Positions 1 to 8,234 are shown, counted from the stretch's first letter. The stretch is 54,954 bases of DNA from Collinsella sp. TF08-11AT (GCF_003437035.1 NZ_QSRL01000007.1:57901-112854), one strand, 5' to 3'. Numbers and translations: made by a program. The notes: generated by a model not told the origin, from the sequence alone.

Positions 1-37
1 GGGGCCGCTGGCAACATCGCCAGCGGCCCCGCTTTTT
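1..37 (+). terminator. rho-independent terminator of a gene left of the window
   Basis: A perfect 12-bp stem (GGGGCCGCTGGC paired with GCCAGCGGCCCC, loop AACATC) is followed by GCTTTTT. The T-run is on the plus strand, so it would end a plus-strand transcript entering from the left. It also faces the 3' end of the minus-strand gene at 55, so it may serve both directions. Confidence 0.75.
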
Positions 38-54
38 GCGCGATACGCTATCCT

Positions 55-1812
55 CTACTCGGCATCCTCGACCTCATACGAATCCGCCTCGGCGGGCTCA
101 TCGCCTGTCTCCGACGCGGTCTCGCGTGCCTCATCAAACGCTGCCTTCATGGTTTTGTTGCCCCAAGTGAGCTTGCGAATGGTAAGCTCATCAGCCTTGT
201 TGTGGGCCAGGCGCAGATTCTCGGTGCTGCGGCGCAAATCGTCCTTGGTCTTCTCGAGCTGCTTGATGGCGGCATCGATTTCCTTGATCGCCGACTCGAA
301 TTGCTTACTCGCCAGGTTGTAGTTGCGTGAGAAGCCGTCCTTGAACTTTTCCATCTTGGCTTCGAAGTTCGTGACATCGATATTCTGCTGTTTGTACTCC
401 GCTAGCTCCTGCTTATAGCGCAGCGAACCCATGGCGGCGTTGCGCAGCAGCGTAATCATGGGAATGAAGAACTGCGGGCGGATCACGTACATCTTCTCAT
501 AGCGGTAACTCACGTCGACGATACCCGCGTTATAGAGGTCACTCTCGGGCTCCAGCAGGGTGCAGAGCACCGCATATTCGCAGCCTTTCTGGCGACGATC
601 GTGATCGAGTTTCTTAAAGAAGTCCTCGTTTTTATGCTTGGTCGCGGTCTCATCGTTCTCGTTTTTCATCTCGAACATAATCGAGATGATCTCGTTGCCG
701 CTCGCATCGCACTCACGGAAAATGAAGTCGCCCTTGGTGCCCTCGGACGCATCGTTATCTTTCTCGAAGTACGCGTTGGGAAACGCCGTCATGCGCAGAC
801 GGTTGAACTCGGTCTCGCAGTGCTGCTCGAGCGACTCGCCCACCATCTTGGTAGACAGACGAACCTTCATGTCCTTAAGGCGCTCGATCTCTTCATCCTT
901 ATAACGAATCAGGTCATCGCTCGCGCGCTTGGCCTGTGCAAGCTCGAGCTCGTGTGCCGCCTTGGCCTGCTCCTCGCGAGAATCGCGCACCGCCAGCTCG
1001 CTCGTCAGCTTGGCACGTGCCTCATCGCGCTCTCGTTCCGCCGCGGCGACCGCCTCCGACAGGTTCATTTTTGCCATCAGTTCCTGCTCGCGCAACTGGG
1101 CACGCAGGCCCTCGGCCTCTTGCTCAGATTGTGCCTTTGCGGCGGATAACTTCTCTTGCGCCTTCGCGCGGTAGTCAGCAAGCGCGCGTTCGGCCTCGCT
1201 GCGAGCGGCATCGAGCTCGCGCTTCGACTCAGCCGCAGCAGCGGCAAGCGCCATCTCCTGGGCTTTATCCGCCGCGGAGAGCTTTGCCTGCAATTCGGCA
1301 ATCTGCGCATCGCGTGTGGCTAAATCGTTTTGAGCAGCATTGCGCGCCGCCGACTCGACGAGCTTGGCTTCATCATCTTTGCGTTCCAGCTGCGCACGCA
1401 GATTGTCGATTTCTCGCTGAAGCTCGGCGTTTTCCTTTTGAGCATCGGCACGGGCCTCAACCGCCGCGCGCTGACTTGCACTCTCGCGCTCTGTGGCAGC
1501 GCCCTCGAGCTTGGCGCGCAGCTCGGCAAGCTCAGCATCGCGCTTGGCAACCTCTTGTGCCAGCTTCTGCTCCGCGGCGTTCTTCTGCTCGACAAGCTGA
1601 GCGTTGCGCTGAGACTCTGCCTCCTGCAAAGCAGCCGTCGAACGCGAGCGCTCAAGCTCCAGCGCCTGCTCGCCTTCGCGCTGGACTGCCCTCACACGCT
1701 CATCCAGATCGCGCGAAAACTCGGCATTGCGCACTTGTTTGACGATATCCGCATAGCCGGACGCGTCGACCTTAAAAATTTCGCCACAATGCGGGCACTT
1801 GATCTCGTTCAT
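55..1812 (-). CDS. DUF2130 coiled-coil protein
   Basis: 585 aa. The N-terminus has a short CPHCGE zinc-knuckle-like motif (residues 6-11). Roughly residues 25-330 are a very long Ala/Glu/Arg/Lys-rich coiled coil. The C-terminal 200 residues hold the conserved DUF2130 core (GDFIFRECD, FEMKNEN, HDRRQKGCEYAVLCTLLE, YVIRPQFF), which has an E...D...E-x-K arrangement like restriction-endonuclease-fold nucleases. The family is widespread and uncharacterised, and a nuclease role is only an inference from that fold-like motif. The last residues are very acidic. The start is supported by GAGGAG five to six bases upstream of ATG. The gene appears to be a single transcription unit ending toward the terminator at the window start. 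Confidence 0.9.
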   Translation of the reverse strand: MNEIKCPHCGEIFKVDASGYADIVKQVRNAEFSRDLDERVRAVQREGEQALELERSRSTAALQEAESQRNAQLVEQKNAAEQKLAQEVAKRDAELAELRAKLEGAATERESASQRAAVEARADAQKENAELQREIDNLRAQLERKDDEAKLVESAARNAAQNDLATRDAQIAELQAKLSAADKAQEMALAAAAAESKRELDAARSEAERALADYRAKAQEKLSAAKAQSEQEAEGLRAQLREQELMAKMNLSEAVAAAERERDEARAKLTSELAVRDSREEQAKAAHELELAQAKRASDDLIRYKDEEIERLKDMKVRLSTKMVGESLEQHCETEFNRLRMTAFPNAYFEKDNDASEGTKGDFIFRECDASGNEIISIMFEMKNENDETATKHKNEDFFKKLDHDRRQKGCEYAVLCTLLEPESDLYNAGIVDVSYRYEKMYVIRPQFFIPMITLLRNAAMGSLRYKQELAEYKQQNIDVTNFEAKMEKFKDGFSRNYNLASKQFESAIKEIDAAIKQLEKTKDDLRRSTENLRLAHNKADELTIRKLTWGNKTMKAAFDEARETASETGDEPAEADSYEVEDAE

Positions 1813-1877
1813 AGCAGCTCCTCGATGGACGCAAATTTCAACCGCTTACACTCTACCGCGCCGCACGGACAAAAAAA

Positions 1878-1906
1878 GGCGCCGCCGCCATAATGGCAAC
1901 GGCGCC
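1878..1906 (-). terminator. terminator of the metallophosphoesterase gene
   Basis: On the minus strand a GC-rich stem (GGCGCCG...CGGCGCC with an inner CCAT/ATGG) is followed by TTTTTTT. The same hairpin with about 25 bp of flank recurs almost identically at 3083-3111 behind the YdjC gene, so it is a duplicated terminator cassette. Confidence 0.75.
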
Positions 1907-1910
1907 AAAA

Positions 1911-1943
1911 CCACCACAAAGGGGACAGGCACCTTTGTAGTGG
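1911..1943. repeat. CTGTCC-loop hairpin, copy 1
   Basis: Inverted repeat CCACcACAAAGG / CCTTTGTaGTGG with GGACAGGCA in the loop. It lies between the phosphoesterase stop codon and its terminator. It is a member of a dispersed hairpin family seen at 3116, 12376, 33067, 33134, 44211, 44865, 48594 and 53424. Confidence 0.7.
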
Positions 1944-1963
1944 CTTGTGTGGTGGTTCGAGGA

Positions 1964-2509
1964 TTACAGTTCAAAGAAGCCGAGGATTTGATCACGGCTT
2001 ACGGGCTTGTAGTCGTTGGCATCGAGACCGACATCGTAGCGAAAGATAGGGCGCTCGCGATCGCGGTTGCGCGCGTTGGTGCGGTCTCCCCTGCTATGGA
2101 TATGCCCGTGCAGCATGATGGCGCCGCGCGCCTTGCCATTCCAACTGAGCATGGGGTAATGGCTCATCACCAGGCGATGGCCCTTAGCGTAACCGGGAGC
2201 AATCTCCAGGTAATCGCGCACGTCTTCCCAAATCTGCGGTACGTCGGGATCTTCCCAGTCACCGTCATGGTTACCACGGATGAGCGTCACGTTCTGGCAT
2301 TCGATACGCTCGCGCAGGCGCACCGCCTCCGCCAGGGGCAAACGATAGGTAAAGTCTCCCAATATATAGAGGCGGTCGTCCACAGCCACGCACTCATTGA
2401 TGACATCGATAACCTTGCGGTTCATCTCCTCGACTGAATCAAACGGTCGATCCATGTCGTGCAAGATATTCGTATCGCCCAGGTGCAGGTCGGCGGTAAA
2501 CCACATCAT
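1964..2509 (-). CDS. metallophosphoesterase family protein
   Basis: 181 aa calcineurin-like phosphoesterase. All the metal-binding blocks are visible: DLHLG (residues 7-11), GDFTY (about 51), RGNHDGDW (about 79), SHYPM (about 115) and GHIHS (about 134). The small size and layout match bacterial UDP-diacylglucosamine-hydrolase-like or YfcE-like relatives, which hydrolyse phosphoesters or phosphodiesters with two metal ions in the cytosol. The substrate cannot be read from the sequence. A GAGGGC lies about 8 bases before the first of two Met codons. The 3' end is followed by a hairpin and a T-tailed terminator. A broken copy of its last 40 codons sits at 3985-4107. Confidence 0.9.
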   Translation of the reverse strand: MMWFTADLHLGDTNILHDMDRPFDSVEEMNRKVIDVINECVAVDDRLYILGDFTYRLPLAEAVRLRERIECQNVTLIRGNHDGDWEDPDVPQIWEDVRDYLEIAPGYAKGHRLVMSHYPMLSWNGKARGAIMLHGHIHSRGDRTNARNRDRERPIFRYDVGLDANDYKPVSRDQILGFFEL

Positions 2510-2575
2510 CGTCTATGCCCTCATTTCGCAACGTGTTCAACTCGTGCTAAGTATACAGACGTAGCGATGCGGCGG

Positions 2576-2755
2576 TTATCCAAAGAGCCCGCCGAACAGT
2601 CCGCGGCGGCGCTTGTCTTGCTTTTTCGAAGCGTCGCCCTGGGCTTTCTTGTCCTGCCGCTTCTTACGGTCCCGCTCCAGCTCGTCATCATCGAGCAGCA
2701 GCTCCCACTCAAACGGACCATCTGTCAGATCGAACAGGTCGTCGTCATCAAACAT
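2576..2755 (-). CDS. small highly charged protein, function unknown
   Basis: 59 aa from the chosen start. The N-terminal half is very acidic (MFDDDDLFDLTDGPFEWELL, then DDDELE), the middle is Lys/Arg/Asp-rich, and the protein ends with the glycine-phenylalanine repeat GLFGGLFG. A start four codons upstream is possible, but the GGAGG at 2761-2766 overlaps that Met and sits five bases ahead of the ATG at 2755, so the shorter form is preferred. I do not recognise a family. The charge segregation suggests a disordered or partner-binding protein. It follows the 59-aa Cys-containing open frame at 2774-2953 by 18 bp in the same direction, so the two may be co-transcribed. Confidence 0.6.
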   Translation of the reverse strand: MFDDDDLFDLTDGPFEWELLLDDDELERDRKKRQDKKAQGDASKKQDKRRRGLFGGLFG

Positions 2756-2773
2756 GACCGCCTCCATTGCCAG

Positions 2774-2953
2774 TTAGCGAGCGTCCACCACATAGTTGAG
2801 AAGTCTACGGACCCGTGCGGACACAAATTCATCCTGTCTGCGTCTTTCAATCGCTTGTCGCAACGCTTGCGCGACAGAGCGCTTGCAGATAAGACGGGAA
2901 CACGGATGGCACCCGTTGCCGCGGATCTTGCCAACTCCGATACACGTTTTCAT
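2774..2953 (-). CDS. possible 59-aa Cys-containing small protein
   Basis: An open frame from ATG at 2953 to TAA at 2774. It carries four cysteines near the N-terminus (positions 4, 15, 18 and 23, with a CHPC pair) and then a basic amphipathic helix (ALRQAIERRRQDEF, then VRRLLNYVV). The Cys spacing could bind a metal. Support is limited: there is no clear Shine-Dalgarno before the ATG, and a duplicated hairpin lies directly upstream. In its favour, it is the only coding-like explanation for this 200-bp stretch and it leads straight into the small gene at 2576-2755. It could be a decayed remnant instead. Confidence 0.35.
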   Translation of the reverse strand: MKTCIGVGKIRGNGCHPCSRLICKRSVAQALRQAIERRRQDEFVSARVRRLLNYVVDAR

Positions 2954-2955
2954 CG

Positions 2956-3030
2956 TGAGAAGTGGCCGTCTTCGCTTACGCGGGGGCAGCCACTTTGTTT
3001 ATTCCTATGCCATCGACTCTAATGCACAAA
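2956..3030. repeat. 75-bp hairpin repeat, copy 1 (like the ALDH 3' end)
   Basis: About 75 bp at roughly 85 percent identity to 5529-5603. It has a stem AAGTGGC / GCCACTT around the invariant inner sequence TCTTCGCTTACGCG, then a shared tail ending CTAATGCACAAA. In the second copy this tail is the stop codon and last codons of the aldehyde dehydrogenase gene. Copy 1 therefore looks like a transposed piece of a gene 3' end plus its hairpin. The rest of the 2954-3157 interval holds only the terminator and hairpin listed next. Confidence 0.7.
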
Positions 3031-3082
3031 AAGGCACGCATGCCACGTTGCCCTGACTCTATTGCGCCGCACGGACAAAAAA

Positions 3083-3111
3083 GGCGCCGCCGCCATAATG
3101 GCAACGGCGCC
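3083..3111 (-). terminator. terminator of the YdjC-like gene
   Basis: The stem GGCGCCG/CGGCGCC on the minus strand is followed by a T-run. It is a near-identical duplicate of the hairpin at 1878-1906, including the flanking GCGCCGCACGGACAAAAAA. Confidence 0.75.
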
Positions 3112-3115
3112 AAAA

Positions 3116-3148
3116 CCACCACAAAGGTGCCTGTCCCCTTTGTGGCGG
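3116..3148. repeat. CTGTCC-loop hairpin, copy 2
   Basis: Stem CCaCCACAAAGG / CCTTTGTGGcGG with loop TGCCTGTCC, just behind the stop codon of the YdjC-like gene. The loop is in the opposite orientation to that of copy 1. Confidence 0.7.
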
Positions 3149-3157
3149 CTTGGGTCC

Positions 3158-3922
3158 CTACAGGTCGCGGTAGTCGATCAGGCGAAGATCGGGTTGAGAC
3201 TCAAGCCAAGCGCGAAGCCCGGGGTCGATCAGAGCATCGACTTCCTTGGTGCGATCGGTCGTAAGCGAGCTGTTCTCGAGGATAAAGCGGTCGAGATAAC
3301 CCGGATGGCAGACAAAGATCACCGTCTCACCGTCCACCATCTCGCGGACCGTCTGCATGATTGCCTCTTTGGGCTCGTAGTCCGGCTCCATCGAGCGCAT
3401 CACCATGCGCAGGTCGGTATCTCCGCAATGCACCACCGCCGCAGGATCGAAGCTCGCCTTTTGCTCCTTAAGGCCCAGCTCCCGGGCAACCGCCGAGATC
3501 GCTCGGTTAAGGTTTTCGCTCATGACCGCATGGGCCTCAAAGTAATCCGGCTCGCGGCCCACGATCTCGACAAAGCGGTCATGCTGCGCGCGGATCTCGA
3601 CGCAGGCCTCGTCGAAGTCTATCAACTCCTCGCCGCGCTTAAAATGCTCGCGGAAGGTACGGCTGCTATGGAACTCGCCGTTTTCGTTGAGCATGCTCGG
3701 AATGCGCGCCGGATCGGCACACGGCCTGCCCAGACACACGTTGGTATGCTGGCCCACTGCAACACCGGCGTCTGCCACGAGCGACCAGCCACGTGCGGCC
3801 TCGGGCATATTGGGCATAAGGCCCACCGAGCGCACCAGCCCCTCATTGACGCTGCGAGCGACGCCTAAGTCAACGGCATACGAATACCCGATATCATCGG
3901 CACGGATTAAAAGCCGTTTCAT
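3158..3922 (-). CDS. YdjC/ChbG-family carbohydrate deacetylase
   Basis: 254 aa, normal length for the family. Members such as ChbG remove the acetyl group from chitooligosaccharides or related sugars using one divalent metal. The N-terminal RADDIG (residues 7-12) supplies the catalytic Asp pair. GQHTN (about 57-61) and FEAHAV (about 129-134) supply the His ligands. CHPGYLD near the C-terminus matches the last conserved block. The second His block usually reads xSHxH, and here it is FEAH, so the third ligand should be checked. The start is fixed by GGGGGAG six bases before ATG. It is followed by a hairpin and terminator. The next gene on the same strand, an MFS transporter, could supply its substrate. 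Confidence 0.88.
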   Translation of the reverse strand: MKRLLIRADDIGYSYAVDLGVARSVNEGLVRSVGLMPNMPEAARGWSLVADAGVAVGQHTNVCLGRPCADPARIPSMLNENGEFHSSRTFREHFKRGEELIDFDEACVEIRAQHDRFVEIVGREPDYFEAHAVMSENLNRAISAVARELGLKEQKASFDPAAVVHCGDTDLRMVMRSMEPDYEPKEAIMQTVREMVDGETVIFVCHPGYLDRFILENSSLTTDRTKEVDALIDPGLRAWLESQPDLRLIDYRDL

Positions 3923-3984
3923 AACAACTCCCCCAATCTATGGAAAACTCACCACAAGGGGATACCTTTGTGATGGTTCGAGAA

Positions 3985-4107
3985 TTACAGTTCGAAGAAT
4001 CCAAGGCTCCAGTCGCGGCTTGCGGACTTGTGACCGTTGACATCGAGCCCCGCGTCATAGCGCAGAATCGAGCGCTCGCAATCGCGGCTGCGCACATTTC
4101 GCCCTCC
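3985..4107 (-). pseudogene. C-terminal fossil of the metallophosphoesterase
   Basis: The minus-strand frame encodes about 40 residues (ERSILRYDAGLDVNGHK, then SRDWSLGFFEL and stop) that match the C-terminus of the intact protein at 1964-2509 (ERPIFRYDVGLDANDYK, SRDQILGFFEL). There is no start codon and the upstream 140 codons are missing. The degraded hairpin CACCACAAGGGGATACCTTT follows the stop, as in the intact copy. A gene plus its 3' hairpin was copied and then truncated. Confidence 0.85.
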
Positions 4108-4149
4108 CCAAACTACTATATTCAGAGGGGCAAGCGGAATGCCGAGAGC

Positions 4150-5349
4150 CTAGCCCCGACGCCGGGCGATTGCCCAAAACGTGCAGGCGATAGCGGCCGT
4201 TGCCAGGCTTGCGCCAACAAGCACCCCCTGCACGCCAAAGGCATCGGCCAAAAACGGAGCAACGACCAGCGGCAGCACGCCGGCGCCGTTGAGGCCCACG
4301 CGCATCACGCCCAGCACGCGCCCCACCTTGGCAGGATCGCTCAAGCGCTGGGTGAGTGTGACGCGCACCGGTCCCATGGCGCCAAAACCAATGCCACAGA
4401 CAAGCTGCCCCACCGCAGCAACGGCAACATGGGCGGTACCCACATACACAACGGAGCCCATACCCGTCACCAGCAGCATCGCCGCAAGAAGCTCCAGCCT
4501 GATGCGTCCCGACGGCACGCGCATGATCAGGTACGACCCCAGCGTTCCGCCGATGCCGGCGATGGCCGACAGCCATCCCATCCACTCCGCACCCACGCAA
4601 AGAACATCGCGGTAGAACAGCGACTCGAGCGAATCGAACGCCCCATAGGCAAAGAAGCCCATAAAGCCCATGAGAAAAATCAGGCGCAGGTCGGCATCGG
4701 CCGCCGTGGCAATAACGCCTTCCCAAAGCGATCGCAAGCCCGTCGCCTCAGCGCAAGACTCCGGCTTAGCGACGCCCTGAACAGCAGCGCCTTCACGCAA
4801 CGAGGTCGCAAGCAGCAGAGCGGGAACAGGTGCCACCGCAAGCAGGAAAAACACCCCTTGGTTGGAAAAGACCGAAGCGATAACGCCTCCAAGCGCAGGT
4901 CCAACGATCACCGCGACGCTTGTCGCGATGTTGTTGAGGCCGTTGATGCGCAGAAGCTCATCGGGGGCCTCCGTCAAAAAGCGCGGATAGGCGTCCATGG
5001 CCGTGGTCCCCGCGCCAAACAACAACCCGGTAGAGATGGCGAGTAGCGCAAGCGCGGGATAGGACACGGGGACAACAAGGCCAAAAACGCCCGATGCGCA
5101 AAGCAGGACGCAAACGGCCAGAAGCACATGACGCGGGCCCAAGGAGTCCACAAGTGCGCCGGCGCAAAACGTTGCAAAGATGAGCACCAGGTTGAGTCCA
5201 AACACGAGCGCGGACGTCTCAAATGCGCCGGCCCCGAGAACGTAGGTGCCGCAGCCAATGATGCCGACAAAATACGTCGACTGAAATGCAAGCTGAATAA
5301 AGAAATTTACCGCAACCAAACGGTGCGATGGAGAAAGAAGACGGGACAT
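4150..5349 (-). CDS. MFS transporter
   Basis: 399 aa with about 12 hydrophobic segments, typical of a major facilitator permease. The cytoplasmic 2-3 loop reads GALVDSLGPRHVLL, a version of the MFS motif A (GxLaDrxGrrxxl), and a similar loop follows helix 8 (LIMRVPSGRIRLELL). The central loop between the two six-helix halves is at roughly residues 185-215. Substrate is unknown; the layout resembles drug or metabolite exporters. The frame is open further upstream, but GAGGGG six bases before the ATG at 5349 and the homology-like start MSRLLSPSHRLVAVNFF support the shorter form. The 242 bp between it and the ALDH gene contain only the 5529-5603 repeat. Confidence 0.85.
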   Translation of the reverse strand: MSRLLSPSHRLVAVNFFIQLAFQSTYFVGIIGCGTYVLGAGAFETSALVFGLNLVLIFATFCAGALVDSLGPRHVLLAVCVLLCASGVFGLVVPVSYPALALLAISTGLLFGAGTTAMDAYPRFLTEAPDELLRINGLNNIATSVAVIVGPALGGVIASVFSNQGVFFLLAVAPVPALLLATSLREGAAVQGVAKPESCAEATGLRSLWEGVIATAADADLRLIFLMGFMGFFAYGAFDSLESLFYRDVLCVGAEWMGWLSAIAGIGGTLGSYLIMRVPSGRIRLELLAAMLLVTGMGSVVYVGTAHVAVAAVGQLVCGIGFGAMGPVRVTLTQRLSDPAKVGRVLGVMRVGLNGAGVLPLVVAPFLADAFGVQGVLVGASLATAAIACTFWAIARRRG

Positions 5350-5528
5350 AGCAAACCCCTCATGCATATGGAAACCAAACAAGACAACCTGAGCGTCATC
5401 AGTCCATGTAGGTCTCGAACATATGCATAGTCTCCCCTTCGCTGCGGTCGTCCCGTATTCTAGCACCGATCTGGCGTCCCGCCCCTGCGCGCTGCCATCA
5501 GAACGCTCCACGTCCCAGCGCTTGGGCA

Positions 5529-5603
5529 TGAGAAATGGCCGTCTTCGCTTACGCGAGGGCGGCCATTTTACTTGTCTCTATGTCATCGATTCTAATGCAC
5601 AAA
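5529..5603. repeat. 75-bp hairpin repeat, copy 2, overlapping the ALDH 3' end
   Basis: Stem AAATGGCCG / CGGCCATTT around TCTTCGCTTACGCG. It overlaps the stop codon and final codons of the aldehyde dehydrogenase gene. It probably acts as the 3' hairpin of the alcohol/aldehyde dehydrogenase transcript. See copy 1 at 2956-3030. Confidence 0.7.
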
Positions 5604-6971
5604 CATGCGCACGAACTTGTGCTTCCAGCTTGCGTAAGGGGCATAGCGAAACGGCACGTCCAGCCACGTTGCCTTGTTCACGATGCTCTTCTTGTGGCTA
5701 AACGTATCGAAGCTCTCGCGTCCATGGTACTGTCCCATACCGCTCGCCCCCATGCCGCCAAAGCCCATATGGCTCGTGGCCAAATGCATAATGGTGTCAT
5801 TAACACAGCCACCACCAAAGGACACGTAACGCACAAAGCGCTGCTGAACCTCACGGTCTTGGCTAAAGATATACAGGGCCAGCGGCGTCGGACGATCCGT
5901 AATAAACGTCTCGGCCTCGTCTAGGCTCTCAAACGACAGCACCGGCAAGATGGGGCCGAAAATCTCCTCTTGCATCACGGCGTCATCGGGGGACACGCCG
6001 TCCAAAATCGTCGGCTCGATCTTGAGCGAAGCCTCGCGCGCGGCGCCTCCAAGCACGACCTTATCGGGATCGATCAGCCCGCGCACGCGCGCAAAATGCT
6101 TGGCGTTGACGATATGCCCGTAATCCTCGTTATCGAGCGGATGCTCTCCAAACATACGGCGGGCCTCCTCCTTGATGAGACCCAGCAGCTCGTCGTGCAC
6201 GCGCGTATCGACCAGCAGGTAGTCGGGCGCCACGCAGGTCTGCCCCACGTTGAGCCATTTACCAAAGGCGATACGGCGTGCCGCGACCTTCAAGTTAGCC
6301 GTCGCATCCACGATGCAGGGACTCTTTCCGCCCAGCTCAAGCGTCACGGGCGTAAGGTTTTTACTTGCACGCTCCATAACGAGCTTGCCGACCGGAACGC
6401 TACCGGTAAAGAAAATCTTGTCCCAGCACTCGTCGAGCAGCACTTCGTTCTCGGCGCGCCCGCCTTCGACAACTGCCACCAGGCGCGAATCAAACGCTTC
6501 TTCGCAGATTTGCTTGAGCACTGCGCTCGATGCCGGAGCATAGGCACTCGGCTTGATGACCACGGTGTTGCCCGCGGCAAGAGCGCCAGCGAGCGGCTCG
6601 AGCGTCAGCAAAAACGGGTAGTTCCACGGAGCCATGATGAGTGTGACGCCATAGGGCACGGACTGCGTCTTGCACACACTAATAGCATTGGCGAGGTCGC
6701 ACGGGCGCAAGTGGGCACGGCTCCATCGGGCCACATGCGCAATCTGATGTCGAATCTCGGAAAGCGAGGTGCCGATCTCGCACACATACGCCTCGTCATG
6801 TGACTTACCCAAATCGGTCTTGAGCGCATGGGCAATATCGGCCTCGTGGGCCCGCACCGCATCGCGTAAACTCACGAGCGCACGACGTCGAGCATCGACA
6901 TCAAACGTGGCGTGCGTCTTAAAGTAGGCGCGCTGATCGGCAACGATGCGCGCGATTTCCTCGGTGTTCAT
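5592..6971 (-). CDS. aldehyde dehydrogenase family protein
   Basis: 459 aa, the length of class 3-type, NAD(P)-dependent aldehyde dehydrogenases that oxidise medium- and long-chain aldehydes to acids. The general-base block LELGGKSP and the nucleophile block NVGQTCVAPDYLL (Cys about residue 240) are both intact, as is the PWNYPF cofactor-loop motif near residue 110. The C-terminus (YAPYASWKHKFVRMFVH) is amphipathic and aromatic, as in membrane-associated relatives. AGGAGG precedes the ATG. It starts 8 bp after the stop of the iron alcohol dehydrogenase gene, so the two form an operon that would carry out sequential alcohol-aldehyde-acid (or the reverse) conversions. Confidence 0.92.
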   Translation of the reverse strand: MNTEEIARIVADQRAYFKTHATFDVDARRRALVSLRDAVRAHEADIAHALKTDLGKSHDEAYVCEIGTSLSEIRHQIAHVARWSRAHLRPCDLANAISVCKTQSVPYGVTLIMAPWNYPFLLTLEPLAGALAAGNTVVIKPSAYAPASSAVLKQICEEAFDSRLVAVVEGGRAENEVLLDECWDKIFFTGSVPVGKLVMERASKNLTPVTLELGGKSPCIVDATANLKVAARRIAFGKWLNVGQTCVAPDYLLVDTRVHDELLGLIKEEARRMFGEHPLDNEDYGHIVNAKHFARVRGLIDPDKVVLGGAAREASLKIEPTILDGVSPDDAVMQEEIFGPILPVLSFESLDEAETFITDRPTPLALYIFSQDREVQQRFVRYVSFGGGCVNDTIMHLATSHMGFGGMGASGMGQYHGRESFDTFSHKKSIVNKATWLDVPFRYAPYASWKHKFVRMFVH

Positions 6972-6979
6972 GGGCCCTC

Positions 6980-8200
6980 CTAGTTCTCGTCTTCAAACAT
7001 ACCACCCGCAACGACCTCGTACATATGCTCGAGCTCCAAACGGTCCATTAAAAGCGGAACGGGGTACAGGGGATTGGCCTCGGCATCGGCATGCGCCGCC
7101 ATCTCAGGAATGTCGGAGCGGCGAATGCCCGTCACATATTTGGGTATGCCCAAGGCGGCGTTCATGCGGTCGACCCAATCGATAAAGGCCTCAGCAGCCA
7201 CGTTGTCCAGCGCATTAGCCGGCGCAATGCCGGCCATGCGGGCGAGATCGGCGAGCTTGGGAGCAGCAGCTTCGCCATAGGCGCGAAGCATGTGCGGCAG
7301 GATGATGGCGTTGGCCAAGCCGTGGGGAATCCCGTAACGCCCGCCCAGGCTGTGCGCGATGGCATGGACGTATCCAACATAAGAGCGCGTAAAGGCAACG
7401 CCCGCTTTATACGCCGCCGAAAGCATATTGCGGCGCGCACGCATGTTGCCACCGCACTCATAGGCCTCGAGCAAATTGTCGTGGATGAGCTGCACCGCCT
7501 GGCGCGCCATCTTGCGCGTATAGGGCGTGGTGCTGCGCCCGATAAAGGCCTCGACGGCATGCGTCAGGGCGTCCATGCCCGTTTGCCCCGTAATGGAGGC
7601 GGGCAGGCCGCGCGTAAACTCGGGGTCGTGCACCGCAAAGCGCGGGATCAGCACAAAGTCGTTAATGGGATACTTGTAGTGCGTCTCGTCGTCGGTAATT
7701 ACCGCTGCAAGCGTGACCTCGCTTCCCGTGCCCGCCGTGGTGGGAACGGCGATGAGCAGCGGCAGGCGACGATGGATACGCAACAGGCCGCGCATCTTGT
7801 TGATGGGCTTCTTTGGCTGCGCGATGCGCGCGCCCACGCCCTTGGCGCAGTCCATGGCCGAACCGCCGCCAAAGCCGATAATGGCCTGGCAGGCGCTCTC
7901 TCGATACAGAGATGCCGCTTCCTCCACGTTTGAGACCGTGGGGTTCGCACGCGTTTCGGCATAGACCGCAGCGCTAATTCCCTTGGACGCGAGCGCTGTC
8001 TCGAGCGGTGCCGTGAGCCCCAGACGGGCAATGCCGGGATCTGTCACGATAAGAACATGGTGTATTGAACGCTTTTGAAGCACTGCGGGCACTTCCTCAG
8101 CGTGCTCTAAAATGCGTGGCTCGGTACAGGGCAGCACCGGCAATGCGATGCGAAAAACCGTTTGATACGTTCGGCACCAGGCGCGGCGGGCTAGATGCAT
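6980..8200 (-). CDS. iron-containing alcohol dehydrogenase
   Basis: 406 aa, group III alcohol dehydrogenase. The nucleotide-binding GFGGGSAMDCAKGV (about residue 102), the PTTAGTGSEVT block and the metal-binding region (DALTHAVEAFIG with one His, then HAIAHSLGGRYGIPHG with the other His ligands) are all in order. It interconverts alcohols and aldehydes with NAD(P)H and Fe2+ in the cytosol. An upstream ATG is possible, but AAGGAGC at 8206-8215 fixes the ATG at 8200. It is the first gene of the two-gene operon with the ALDH. The promoter region carries a palindromic operator plus a second related site, so the operon is probably repressed or induced by a dedicated regulator not encoded next to it. 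Confidence 0.93.
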   Translation of the reverse strand: MHLARRAWCRTYQTVFRIALPVLPCTEPRILEHAEEVPAVLQKRSIHHVLIVTDPGIARLGLTAPLETALASKGISAAVYAETRANPTVSNVEEAASLYRESACQAIIGFGGGSAMDCAKGVGARIAQPKKPINKMRGLLRIHRRLPLLIAVPTTAGTGSEVTLAAVITDDETHYKYPINDFVLIPRFAVHDPEFTRGLPASITGQTGMDALTHAVEAFIGRSTTPYTRKMARQAVQLIHDNLLEAYECGGNMRARRNMLSAAYKAGVAFTRSYVGYVHAIAHSLGGRYGIPHGLANAIILPHMLRAYGEAAAPKLADLARMAGIAPANALDNVAAEAFIDWVDRMNAALGIPKYVTGIRRSDIPEMAAHADAEANPLYPVPLLMDRLELEHMYEVVAGGMFEDEN

Positions 8201-8218
8201 AAAGGAAGCTCCTTCATT

Positions 8219-8234
8219 TGTTGATTGGTCAACA
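8219..8234. promoter_or_regulatory. palindromic operator upstream of the alcohol dehydrogenase operon
   Basis: TGTTGATTGGTCAACA is a perfect TGTTGA-N4-TCAACA palindrome 18 bp ahead of the alcohol dehydrogenase start codon. A second copy in reverse orientation (TGTTGATTGATTAA, 12 of 14 positions alike) lies at 8285-8298. Two sites about 65 bp apart suggest binding by a TetR- or MarR-like dimer. Confidence 0.55.

Noticed and set aside
1945..1962. TGGTTCGA-like string suggesting a tRNA T-arm.
   Set aside because: No acceptor stem, anticodon arm or D-arm could be placed around it.
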